Notes: generated by a model from the letters alone, not told the origin. Shown: positions 1 to 6,717, counted from the stretch's first letter. The stretch is DNA of 7,575 bases from Nitrososphaerota archaeon (GCA_011605715.1 JAAOZO010000234.1:1-7575); one strand, 5' to 3'. Made by a program: numbers and translations.

Positions 1-332
1 CTTCTAGCTCTTCCAGAGCCCCAAACTAAAATTGGACACTCAATTTCTGAAGCAGCCTCTGCAAGTTTATAGGTATATTCTATACTCTTTTTTCTTATGA
101 TTTCATCTTCAGATGTGTGAGAAAAATTAGAAGGATATATAACATTCGAAGCTACAATGCTAATCTCGTAGCTTCTTGCAAGGTCTCTTAGCTTCTTTAG
201 TTCTTCTTTTGGAACCTTAAAGGGGTTAATTTGGATGGATCCAGGAATTTCTATGCCTTTAATTCCAATTTCTGAGAGTATACTTAAGTTTTCTTCGTTT
301 ATTGGCATGCAAGTTGCAATTTTCCAGATCAT
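1..332 (-). CDS. TIM-barrel sugar phosphate isomerase/epimerase-like protein (N-terminal part, runs off left edge)
   Basis: The first 110 codons of a gene read leftward from an ATG at 332-330 and remain open to the window edge. The start MIWKIATCMPINEENLSILS, followed by a G-I-K-G-I-E-I-P strand, is the usual first beta-alpha unit of the xylose isomerase-like / AP-endonuclease-2 TIM-barrel family. The later I-V-A-S-N strand and the L-V-W-G-S-G-R-A-R segment at the edge (residues about 102-110) fit strands 2 and 3; the GSG-x-A-R turn is common in sugar phosphate isomerase/epimerases. Family members isomerize or epimerize keto sugars or their phosphates in the cytoplasm using a divalent metal, but the metal ligands would lie in the missing C-terminal part. 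The start is supported by a TATA-like box centred about 28 nt upstream, giving an essentially leaderless mRNA. It lies 95 nt downstream of the NagB/PIG-L fusion gene on the same strand, so a role in sugar or amino-sugar catabolism is reasonable but unproven. Confidence 0.75.
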   Translation of the reverse strand, partial: MIWKIATCMPINEENLSILSEIGIKGIEIPGSIQINPFKVPKEELKKLRDLARSYEISIVASNVIYPSNFSHTSEDEIIRKKSIEYTYKLAEAASEIECPILVWGSGRAR

Positions 333-355
333 GTTTCACTTTAAATTCTTATAAA

Positions 356-364
356 GTATTTAAG
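356..364 (-). promoter_or_regulatory. TATA-like box for the TIM-barrel gene
   Basis: Read on the minus strand the bases are CTTAAATAC. The box is centred about 28 nt before the ATG at 332, the archaeal TATA-to-TSS distance if transcription starts at or next to the start codon. A second AT-rich element, CTTTATAAG at 348-356, is only about 20 nt upstream and fits less well. This suggests the gene can be transcribed separately from the upstream fusion gene. Confidence 0.5.
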
Positions 365-376
365 TTTTTTAGCTGT

Positions 377-457
377 GCTTTTTGCTCTGTTTAACTTAAG
401 GTTCTCTAGACTAAGAATTACCTTTTCTTATGTTAAGCTTTTTGCTAGGTTAAAACT
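377..457. repeat. Short imperfect direct repeat at the 3' end of the NagB/PIG-L gene
   Basis: The 10-mer gctttttgct occurs at 377-386 and again at 437-446. Similarity continues imperfectly for about 10 more bases (gtttaact versus gttaaaact). The right copy encodes the last residues of the fusion protein (around N-L-A-K-S-L-T-stop); the left copy lies in the intergenic gap. It may be the trace of a small tandem duplication of the gene end. Chance similarity in A+T-rich DNA is not excluded. Confidence 0.3.
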
Positions 458-2698
458 ACTGTTTCCACTTGCATTTGCATAAAGTCTAATTGCATACTTT
501 CCTCCTAGTTCTTCAGGTAAAGGTGGCTTCTTCGCAAATCCTCTAAGTATTTCGGTTCCAGCTATTGCGTTAGCAATAGCTTCATACTTCACAGCTATTT
601 CTTTGACTTTTCCGGCCTTCATTTTAGAGAAGTAGTAAAGTAAGTTTACTTTTCCAGTCCACTCTGTCTCATAAAGAAGTACTGTGACTTTTTCTTTTAG
701 TTCTTTAGTTATCTTTCTTAGTACATCCAAAGTTAAAAAGGTAGACGCTCTATGGTTAGGATGTAAGTCATTAGGATCTGGAACAAAAACAATGAAGTTT
801 CTCTTTTCTTGTATACTTCTTTTAAGGTAATTTCTAAACAAATTTTCAACTTCATTCAGATCTCTTGTAGATATTTTATCTCCTTCTTCAGACTCATAGA
901 AATCTAAGCATAGATACATAAATTCATCAACATTTAATATTCTTGCAGCTTCTTCTATCTCCTTTCTTCTTATTTCTATTTTACTTTTCTTCTTTTCTTC
1001 TTGAGTTAGGTTTAGATCATCAACCTCAGGTATGCTTGCGTAATGTCCAGAAGTATAAACCAAATTAGCAACATATGTGCCTTTACTTTTTAAAAAAGCA
1101 ATTGAAGCTCCACAAGCTATTTCCATATCGTCTGGATGTGGAGAAACTGCTATTACAGTAGTGTCTTTTGATATGTTTTCCTTATTTAAAGTTGACTTTT
1201 TCTCGACATATTTTGCTTCTCCATTTTCAATAAAAAATTTTTCAAATGTTTCTGCATATTTTCCCTTTCCGACTTTAAGTATTTTTCCATACAAAGCATT
1301 CGCTTTGTTTATATTTTTCATTGCTAAGTCGAACCTTACTCTACTTATTTGAGACTTGTGTGCGTTTATTGCTTTATTCTTTAGTTTCATTAAATCATCT
1401 TCAAAGAAAAAGTAAACGTTACCCTTTTTGATATTTTTAGGAAAGTAGTAAACTAATTTTACATCAGCATTTATTAACTTCTGAATTAATTGTTCTATTT
1501 TCTTATGTTCTTCTGAAGTTTCATCGAAATAAGGAACTATAACTAAATCTGGAGAAAACTGAAATATTTTTTTAACGTCTCTTAATTTAAAATTTTTTAC
1601 CTCATTCTCTCTTTTCAATCTTTCTATAAGTTGTCCAACATAAACTTTAGCTTCATAATCAATAACTGCTATCCTTTGATTTATTGGTAAATTTACTACC
1701 GAAATTCCTCCTATTGGTAGTTCACTATTAGAAAGTAACGAAACTCTTTCAGGAATTTTTAGCTCTCTTATCTTTGCATAACCCTTTCTTCTTATCACTT
1801 CCTGTGCAATCTTTGAAAGTGAAGCAGAGTCTTTATCAAGATAAAACCTTACTTTCTTTAACACTCTTGGCTGTTTTAACCCTGATGCTGGTATTTGCTC
1901 TGTTATTGGCCCGTCTAAAGTTTGCCTCACTGCTTCAGCTTTTAAAGCTCTTGGAACGATTATGTGGATTTTATTTGCTTTAAATATTGGCGGAAGTGTA
2001 AAAGTAAGAGCATGAGTTGGTACATCTTCAATTCTCGAAAATTCTTTATCTTCAACTTGTTGCTGTCTTGAAGTTTCAGACAATCTTACAACTTTTATTA
2101 TCTTGGGATCGTTAAACCTTGCATAAGGTGCATCGTTAAATGCGATATGTGGATGCTTTCCTATCCCCCCAACAACAATGTTGAAGACACCACCAGCGTT
2201 TAGGAATTTTTTCTCAACTTCCTTCACATATTTCTCAGCTTCTCCTTCAAGCTTCCTTGAAAGTTCTTCAATAACTTCTTTTGGTTCATTTTTTGATATA
2301 GCTTCTCTAAGCCTTACAGCTATATCGTAGCATGTTCTACTATTGAAATAATGTATGTTTTCCTCCTTAAGACCTAAAGGTTGAAATAGCATGTTCTTTA
2401 AAACTTTTCCAAAAAGTTGAGGCGCTTCTGGATCTAAACCTAAGTATTCATCCATATGGAACGCAATTATCTTACTTGGATCAAAAGTGCCCATCGTAAT
2501 TTTTCTTTTTGCAATTTTTATCATTGCTTTCCAAGTTGAATGCTGAGAAGGAGCAGACGCAAAAAGCATTACAACTTTTCCTCTTTTTTTAATGAACTTT
2601 TCAACATCCTTCATTATTGCTCTGGCAGCTACTTCTCCCATTTGTTCTTCATCTTCTGTAACTGTTATTCTTTTTATAAGTTCTCTTCTTACCTGCAT
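428..2698 (-). CDS. NagB-like deaminase/isomerase fused to PIG-L (LmbE-like) deacetylase, three-domain protein
   Basis: This is a 756-residue cytoplasmic protein with no signal peptide or membrane segments. Residues about 1-295 are a glucosamine-6-phosphate deaminase-like domain: the H-M-D-E-Y motif at 81-85 contains the aspartate matching the catalytic proton acceptor (E. coli NagB D72), and G-G-I-G-K-H-P-H-I-A-F-N-D at 177-189 is the active-site loop. The stretches R-Q-Q-Q-V (211-215), D-V-P-T-H-A-L-T (225-232) and K-A-E-A-V-R (253-258) match NagB paralogs better than E. coli NagB. Residues about 325-490 resemble a PIG-L fold without its metal motif (see finding). Residues about 513-735 are an intact PIG-L/LmbE domain with H-P-D-D at 521-524 and H-P-N-H at 646-649, the zinc-binding signatures of N-acetylglucosamine deacetylases. 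NagB-LmbE fusions are known, for example in Bacteroidetes. By inference the protein deacetylates an N-acetylated amino sugar (or its phosphate) and then isomerizes or deaminates the product. The exact substrate is not evident. The ATG at 2698 is the first in frame and precedes the N-terminal helix suitably. Confidence 0.85.
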   Translation of the reverse strand: MQVRRELIKRITVTEDEEQMGEVAARAIMKDVEKFIKKRGKVVMLFASAPSQHSTWKAMIKIAKRKITMGTFDPSKIIAFHMDEYLGLDPEAPQLFGKVLKNMLFQPLGLKEENIHYFNSRTCYDIAVRLREAISKNEPKEVIEELSRKLEGEAEKYVKEVEKKFLNAGGVFNIVVGGIGKHPHIAFNDAPYARFNDPKIIKVVRLSETSRQQQVEDKEFSRIEDVPTHALTFTLPPIFKANKIHIIVPRALKAEAVRQTLDGPITEQIPASGLKQPRVLKKVRFYLDKDSASLSKIAQEVIRRKGYAKIRELKIPERVSLLSNSELPIGGISVVNLPINQRIAVIDYEAKVYVGQLIERLKRENEVKNFKLRDVKKIFQFSPDLVIVPYFDETSEEHKKIEQLIQKLINADVKLVYYFPKNIKKGNVYFFFEDDLMKLKNKAINAHKSQISRVRFDLAMKNINKANALYGKILKVGKGKYAETFEKFFIENGEAKYVEKKSTLNKENISKDTTVIAVSPHPDDMEIACGASIAFLKSKGTYVANLVYTSGHYASIPEVDDLNLTQEEKKKSKIEIRRKEIEEAARILNVDEFMYLCLDFYESEEGDKISTRDLNEVENLFRNYLKRSIQEKRNFIVFVPDPNDLHPNHRASTFLTLDVLRKITKELKEKVTVLLYETEWTGKVNLLYYFSKMKAGKVKEIAVKYEAIANAIAGTEILRGFAKKPPLPEELGGKYAIRLYANASGNSSFNLAKSLT

Positions 2699-2731
2699 TT
2701 TCCCATTCTTGTTATTGAACTCGTTGCAAAA

Positions 2732-2743
2732 CTACTTAAGTCT
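2732..2743. promoter_or_regulatory. Palindromic TATA-like element between the NagB/PIG-L gene and the transposase relic
   Basis: The palindrome CTTAAG (2735-2740) sits in an A+T-rich stretch. Read on the plus strand it is centred about 26 nt before the transposase ATG at 2763, the right distance for a leaderless archaeal start. Read on the minus strand (GACTTAAGTAG) it is centred about 39 nt before the fusion gene ATG at 2698, which would give a leader of roughly 13 nt. It may therefore serve one gene or both. Confidence 0.4.
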
Positions 2744-2762
2744 TTTCCTTTAGTTTTTCCCT

Positions 2763-3026
2763 ATGAAGTTTCATGAGCTTAGTGACGACGAGTGGGTAGA
2801 TAGCACGACAGTTGAAGCTAGGAAAGGGGGGCTCATAGGTTACGACGGGAATAAGCATAGGAAAGGTTGTAAGGTTCATGCAGCCGTTACGGCTGAATCT
2901 TTGCCATTAAGTATTGCTGTTGGTCCTGGAGATGAACATGACAGCAAAAGGTTCATTGAAGTTTTAGGAAGAATAAGAGTTAAGCGTAATAAGGTTTTTG
3001 CAATGAGTTCTTATTTAAAAGCTTAA
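2763..3026 (+). pseudogene. IS5-family transposase relic, internally deleted and 3'-truncated
   Basis: The 87-codon frame joins a typical transposase N-terminus (MKFHELSDDEW, residues 1-11) directly to the start of the catalytic DDE core (V-D-S-T-T-V-E-A-R-K-G-G, residues 12-23). The roughly 80-100 residues that normally lie between are missing. The core continues through G-Y-D-G-N-K-H-R-K-G and H-A-A-V-T to G-D-E-H-D-S-K-R-F (56-64). This retains the first two catalytic aspartates (D13 and D60), but the frame ends shortly after I-R-V-K (71-74), before the final glutamate and the C-terminal half. The product cannot be an active transposase. The join is in frame, so a short protein could still be made. 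The segment is visibly richer in G+C than the flanking DNA and lies on the opposite strand to all the intact genes, as expected for an inserted element. Family assignment is firm; exact element and subgroup are not determined. Confidence 0.85.
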
Positions 3027-3089
3027 GCTCTGGTTGAAAATATTAGCTACCTAAAAAAATAAAGTAAAGCTGTACAGTTTTTAGTTCTT

Positions 3090-3112
3090 CAAAAAAATTA
3101 TGTTTAAAAAAA
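3090..3112 (-). terminator. Poly-T terminator after the surface protein gene
   Basis: Immediately after the TGA stop (3115-3113) the minus strand carries a run of seven T (3112-3106) and, after a short A+T-rich spacer, a second run of seven T (about 3097-3091). No hairpin is needed: archaeal RNA polymerase terminates at such T-runs. Confidence 0.55.
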
Positions 3113-4582
3113 TCATAACTTCTTCTTTCTTTTTAACATGAAAATGTACAAAAGTCCAATGACTATTAGTAAACCTACTGCTACGCCAGCATATGTTAAG
3201 TAAGGTGGTGACGGAGTAGCTAAACTCTCGATATTTTCATAACTTTTTAGTATATCTATAGGCTCAATTAAGTAACTTCCCCACTTCTGAAAGCTTCCAA
3301 CACCAGGAGCTAACACCTCTATTGTTAAAACTCCAGTTCCTTTAATACTGTGAACTCCAGAACCTAAGAGTATAACTTCATCTTTTTTCACACTTCTCTT
3401 TTGTCCATCTACAATTACTGTCTGATCTTGTGAAGAGAAAATAATTGCAGATGAAGGAGTAAAGAATTTTAATTCTTGGTTTGGTCTAGCACCAAGAAAC
3501 GTTATGCCACTACCAATGAAGTCTTCTGACACGTTTATATTTGTTTGGGATGCAAGCACTGTAATGTCGCCAGTACTCTTTATTATGAAGTCAAATATAC
3601 CTAATCCAAAGCTCTTAAACCAGTATGAGTTCGCAGAAACATCAGCACTTGTAAAAGTATGTTCAGCTAGTACATTAAGATCTTTATCGTACACCGTTAC
3701 TTTTCCTGGTTCTAAAGGTGTTACTACTAAAACAACTGATCTTCCAGTTTCTGGTAACTGAGCTTTATCAGGTGCCCAAAAAATTTTTCCTACATAACCA
3801 CCAGTGATTGCTGGCACATAAAGAACTTGATCACTTGCTGTAGATGCAACTATCATATCACCAGTAGAATTTAATATGAATCTTTCATCGTACCCTACTG
3901 CTACAGCTCCTCCTCCTCCGATTTCAGTTAAATTTATTTCTTTTGCAACCCTAGTTTGTAACATAATACGTTGAATATCTCTCTGTTTTAAACTTTCTGT
4001 AGTAGAAAATTTTCTAGTGGCATCACTCAGATTAAATTCAGTATCTTCTAAAGCAAATGCAATAAAATTATAGTGACTAAGTGGTATAGCGAGAGGATCA
4101 TGCGTACTAGTTGCTGGCATAAAAATGAAACTTTTTCCCCTAAACCCACCATCAACTGAAGGATAATAAGTCGAATATCCTTGAGTACTACCCCTTTCGT
4201 ATGCAGAGCGCCCGCCACTTATCATAGCAACTACCCTATGAGAGGAGACTAGCTTAAAGTAAGTACCATAACGAATGAAAAAAGTTATCTTTTGGAGTTT
4301 ATTTATCGTTGTCGAATTAAGCAGTATACCAGAAGTTAAGTCGTAAAGGCTAACTTGAGTATTGTCCTGCAATCCTATAACATCCAATAGGCCGGTACCT
4401 GAGGGAACGGAATAAGTGAATTCTTTATTATCTATAACTTCTTGTATGAAACCTATATCAGTAGAAGGAGGAGCATAGCCATAGTATACATGCTCTTCTA
4501 CTTGACCTATAATAAAAGTGCTTACCACTACAGAGAGCATAACCACGAAAATCTCTAAATGGAAAAAAAATCTCTTATTCAT
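3113..4582 (-). CDS. Secreted, C-terminally anchored cell-surface protein with repeated beta modules, function unknown
   Basis: The protein has 489 residues. A short charged start (MNKR) and a hydrophobic segment (about 5-26) form a signal peptide or N-terminal anchor. Residues about 30-458 look extracellular: they are rich in S, T, G and beta-strand patterns and carry five N-glycosylation sequons (N89, N184, N217, N238, N350). A membrane helix (about 462-483) followed by K-R-K-K-K-L leaves a basic cytoplasmic tail, so the orientation is outside with a C-terminal anchor. A pattern of strand, S-T-G-D-[MI]-x-V-x-A-S, then P-x-x-x-G-G-x-x-G-K-x-F recurs (about 108-156, 232-270 and 329-364), suggesting tandem modules; it resembles the IgGFc-binding type of repeat, but I would not assign that family firmly. 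The gene starts 23 nt after the OPT-like gene, so the two are probably co-transcribed. By inference it captures or presents substrate for, or docks with, that transporter. The ATG at 4582 gives a good signal peptide. Confidence 0.75.
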   Translation of the reverse strand: MNKRFFFHLEIFVVMLSVVVSTFIIGQVEEHVYYGYAPPSTDIGFIQEVIDNKEFTYSVPSGTGLLDVIGLQDNTQVSLYDLTSGILLNSTTINKLQKITFFIRYGTYFKLVSSHRVVAMISGGRSAYERGSTQGYSTYYPSVDGGFRGKSFIFMPATSTHDPLAIPLSHYNFIAFALEDTEFNLSDATRKFSTTESLKQRDIQRIMLQTRVAKEINLTEIGGGGAVAVGYDERFILNSTGDMIVASTASDQVLYVPAITGGYVGKIFWAPDKAQLPETGRSVVLVVTPLEPGKVTVYDKDLNVLAEHTFTSADVSANSYWFKSFGLGIFDFIIKSTGDITVLASQTNINVSEDFIGSGITFLGARPNQELKFFTPSSAIIFSSQDQTVIVDGQKRSVKKDEVILLGSGVHSIKGTGVLTIEVLAPGVGSFQKWGSYLIEPIDILKSYENIESLATPSPPYLTYAGVAVGLLIVIGLLYIFMLKRKKKL

Positions 4583-4600
4583 TTTTCATCTTCGTTTGTT

Positions 4601-4610
4601 GATTTTTAAG
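4601..4610 (-). promoter_or_regulatory. Possible internal TATA-like box for the surface protein gene
   Basis: On the minus strand the bases CTTAAAAATC overlap the stop codon of the OPT-like gene and are centred about 24 nt before the ATG at 4582. This is close to the distance seen for the other leaderless starts in the window. A weak Shine-Dalgarno-like GAAGATGA lies just before the ATG, so translation from the longer operon transcript is equally possible. Confidence 0.3.
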
Positions 4611-6621
4611 CCTTAAGTACCATGACTCTTATTATCGATAGGAGGAAAGTAAGAATTACTCCAGTCATTTCTCCTGCTATGTCGCCCATTGCTATGGGAA
4701 GAGCTACTTCCTCAAAGGCTTTCCTTCCCCCAACTCTGAGGATGGCATACTTTAGGACCCATGCTATAAATGGAGAAAGTGGCAAACCTATATAACTTAT
4801 AGCCCATCCAGCACCAATTCCCACTACAAAGCCCATAGGTTCAATCGGCCACCAAGCAAATCTTGCCCTCATAAGTATTAAGAACGCGCTGAGCACAAAT
4901 CCAATAAGTCCCTGTAAACTTACTATGCTCAATCTCCCATTGTAATAACCTGCGTCACCATCATATATGAAATCGTCTTCCTTTAATGCTGGAAGTTCCA
5001 TAAATCCCCAGGCATGTAATTCAACAAGAATTACAACGGTAGTTACAATCGCAGAGACAATTGCCCCTATTACCAGCAACTTAAAGATTGTCTTAGGATG
5101 AACTTCTGCCATACTAGCTACTTTAAAGCTGTCTAAAGCACCACCTAGAGTCGCCATGTATGGACCCCAAGTATCCGCTCCAATTCCCCATCTACAAGTA
5201 TGGCTTACCATAAAAAGTTGACCTCCGTTAACTTGAGGAGCTGGAGGAACAGTGTCTCCTAAGAAAGGTTTCCAGAAATATACACCTTGCACCCTTGCAA
5301 CTGCTCCAGCATATGCTCTCATTCTCGTCATTGTAATTGCTTGCAAGGTTACAATTAAAAGACCTAGAAATGCTATCGGAAAGTTAACTTTGCTTAGAAC
5401 GAATAAAATTAGCCAACCTATTGCGCCTAAAAGCATTAAGCCATATGCTGTTCTATATGATAACTCACCTTCTGGAGGTTTATCTGAAATCGCTAACTTT
5501 ATCGTTTCTACGAAGTATCGCCAATTAACAAGTATAAGAAAGACGAAAATTCCTAAAGCAAATCCCTGTACTATTGTAAACAAGTGATATGGAGCAGACC
5601 AGAATATCATACCAGTTTTACCTGCACCGATAGTAAATATACCTGGATAATAACCGATGTAGAAAAGTACGTATGGAATAAAGTATACCATGAGAACATA
5701 TGAGAACCACATGGAAAACAATGAATCAAGAGGGAGTAGTAGCAACAACGCATATCTGAAAGGATCAAGAGCTACATAAAGTGGAGCAGGTAATATCTGT
5801 TGCAAGAATGTAAATTGGCTACTCATGTAGTACGTTCCAAAGCTTGCACCTGCAAAGTAAGGAGATGTGAGCCAGCCATATAAATCTGGAAAAGCTGGAC
5901 TAATAGCACGTATCATATAAGGAATCCATATTATAAAGCCAACTGCAGCAGCAATCATCATCAGTCTTTTAGGTCTTGATGGAGTTGTTTGAAGTGCATT
6001 CTCAGCAATTAACCAACCTTGAGCATGTGGAAATGGAAGAACTTCTATGTCAACCCACAATCTTCTAAGAACAGAAGCCCAACCAATCATGTATAGAGCT
6101 GACGTTACATAGTAAAATATCCAAGTTAGTGCTACTGGAGCCCATTCGCTAGCATAAGTTACGAAAAGATTTCCAAGACTTCCATGGTAAAACATCCCCC
6201 TAATTGCATCAGCTGAAGGTATCCAAAAGTAAGGCACTGCATAGCTATGTACGTCAGCTGTAGAAATTCTTACGTTGAATAGAGAATCTATGATCGTGAA
6301 AATCCCCTTAGATACAGAGTACCACACACCTATCATTGTTGCTACATAAATTAAAGCCATAGTTCGTTTATCTATCTTTAGCCAGCCCCATCCTATTGGA
6401 AATGTAAGAAGAAATGAAACAACATATGGCAATACCATATACATAAAAACACCTCCTGAAGGTCCAGCATTCAAGCCAGCTGCGAAAGCATCGAACGGAT
6501 TGAATACTGTTAATGTACTGATAAAGGCATTTATGGCTATGATATAAACTATAAGGCCAAACCAAGTTTTTCTTGATATTTTTTCTTCAACTACTTTCTT
6601 TTCCGAGGACATTTTTATCAT
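4606..6621 (-). CDS. OPT-related polytopic membrane transporter (DUF6785/DUF6784-like)
   Basis: The protein has 671 residues and about 12-14 predicted membrane helices (for example about 20-40, 58-78, 158-180, 219-237, 288-323, 345-366, 390-430, 512-534, 565-584, 596-627, 640-666). The N-terminus is charged and cytoplasmic. Family signatures: R-R-L-W-V-D-I-E-V-L-P-F-P-H-A-Q (186-201) matches the R-x-W-V-x-x-E-x-L-x-F-P-x-x-Q motif of these proteins; R-M-R-A-Y-A-G-A (433-440) matches the R-x-R-A-E-x-G motif; and F-I-A-W-V-L-K-Y-A-I-L-R-x-G-G (618-632) followed by L-P-I-A-M-G-D-I-A-G-E (641-651) matches the conserved C-terminal OPT-like end. OPT-superfamily proteins typically take up oligopeptides or metal chelates by proton coupling; the substrate of this subgroup is not known to me. 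A second, divergent homolog lies directly upstream and a surface protein gene follows 23 nt downstream. The start at 6621 (MIKM) is favoured over Met4 because a TATA box lies about 25 nt upstream. Confidence 0.8.
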   Translation of the reverse strand: MIKMSSEKKVVEEKISRKTWFGLIVYIIAINAFISTLTVFNPFDAFAAGLNAGPSGGVFMYMVLPYVVSFLLTFPIGWGWLKIDKRTMALIYVATMIGVWYSVSKGIFTIIDSLFNVRISTADVHSYAVPYFWIPSADAIRGMFYHGSLGNLFVTYASEWAPVALTWIFYYVTSALYMIGWASVLRRLWVDIEVLPFPHAQGWLIAENALQTTPSRPKRLMMIAAAVGFIIWIPYMIRAISPAFPDLYGWLTSPYFAGASFGTYYMSSQFTFLQQILPAPLYVALDPFRYALLLLLPLDSLFSMWFSYVLMVYFIPYVLFYIGYYPGIFTIGAGKTGMIFWSAPYHLFTIVQGFALGIFVFLILVNWRYFVETIKLAISDKPPEGELSYRTAYGLMLLGAIGWLILFVLSKVNFPIAFLGLLIVTLQAITMTRMRAYAGAVARVQGVYFWKPFLGDTVPPAPQVNGGQLFMVSHTCRWGIGADTWGPYMATLGGALDSFKVASMAEVHPKTIFKLLVIGAIVSAIVTTVVILVELHAWGFMELPALKEDDFIYDGDAGYYNGRLSIVSLQGLIGFVLSAFLILMRARFAWWPIEPMGFVVGIGAGWAISYIGLPLSPFIAWVLKYAILRVGGRKAFEEVALPIAMGDIAGEMTGVILTFLLSIIRVMVLKA

Positions 6622-6640
6622 TTTCCTTAATGGATGTTCC

Positions 6641-6650
6641 CATATATAAA
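6641..6650 (-). promoter_or_regulatory. TATA box for the OPT-like/surface protein operon
   Basis: On the minus strand the bases TTTATATATG, preceded by purine-rich AGAGAAAAG that could act as a BRE, are centred about 25 nt before the ATG at 6621. This implies a leaderless transcript and its own promoter, separate from the upstream OPT-like gene. Confidence 0.6.
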
Positions 6651-6670
6651 CTTTTCTCTTACACTAATTT

Positions 6671-6690
6671 TAAAATAAAAAATTTTTATA
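6671..6690 (-). terminator. T-rich terminator after the second OPT-like gene
   Basis: About 30-45 nt beyond the TGA stop (6720-6718) the minus strand reads through A-T-only sequence with runs of six and four T (TTTTTTATTTTA). This is consistent with factor-independent archaeal termination before the promoter of the next gene. Confidence 0.45.
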
Positions 6691-6717
6691 AATATAATAA
6701 ATTTCAGGTAAAATAGT

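Larger units (their letters stand above)
2727..3035 (+). mobile_element. Probable extent of the decayed IS5-type element (both ends perhaps retained)
   Basis: The boundaries are approximate. On the left, CAAAACTACTTAAGTCTTTT (2727-2746) precedes the transposase start. On the right, the reverse complement of about 3015-3036 reads CAACCAGAGCTTAAGCTTTT. The two share CAA, CTTAAG and CTTTT with mismatches and a one-base offset, so they may be worn terminal inverted repeats. If so, the element lost its middle but kept both termini, like a non-autonomous derivative. No target-site duplication is clear. The inverted-repeat assignment is tentative because CTTAAG is a common motif in A+T-rich DNA. Confidence 0.35.

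Noticed and set aside
1077..1352. Plus-strand open frame of about 91 codons inside the NagB/PIG-L gene
   Set aside because: It is antisense to a strongly supported coding region; its composition mirrors the complement of the real gene and it has no recognisable motif.
3504..3761. Plus-strand open frame of about 85 codons inside the surface protein gene
   Set aside because: It is an antisense shadow; the minus-strand frame has a signal peptide, repeats and a membrane anchor, while this one has none.
5252..5587. Plus-strand open frame of about 111 codons inside the OPT-like gene
   Set aside because: It is antisense to a conserved membrane protein (covering R-M-R-A-Y-A-G-A and neighbouring helices) and has no promoter or family signature.
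5945..5965. C/D-box-like CTGATGATGA on the minus strand
   Set aside because: It lies within the OPT-like coding sequence (residues around R-L-M-M-I) and lacks a second box pair at the proper spacing for a C/D guide RNA.
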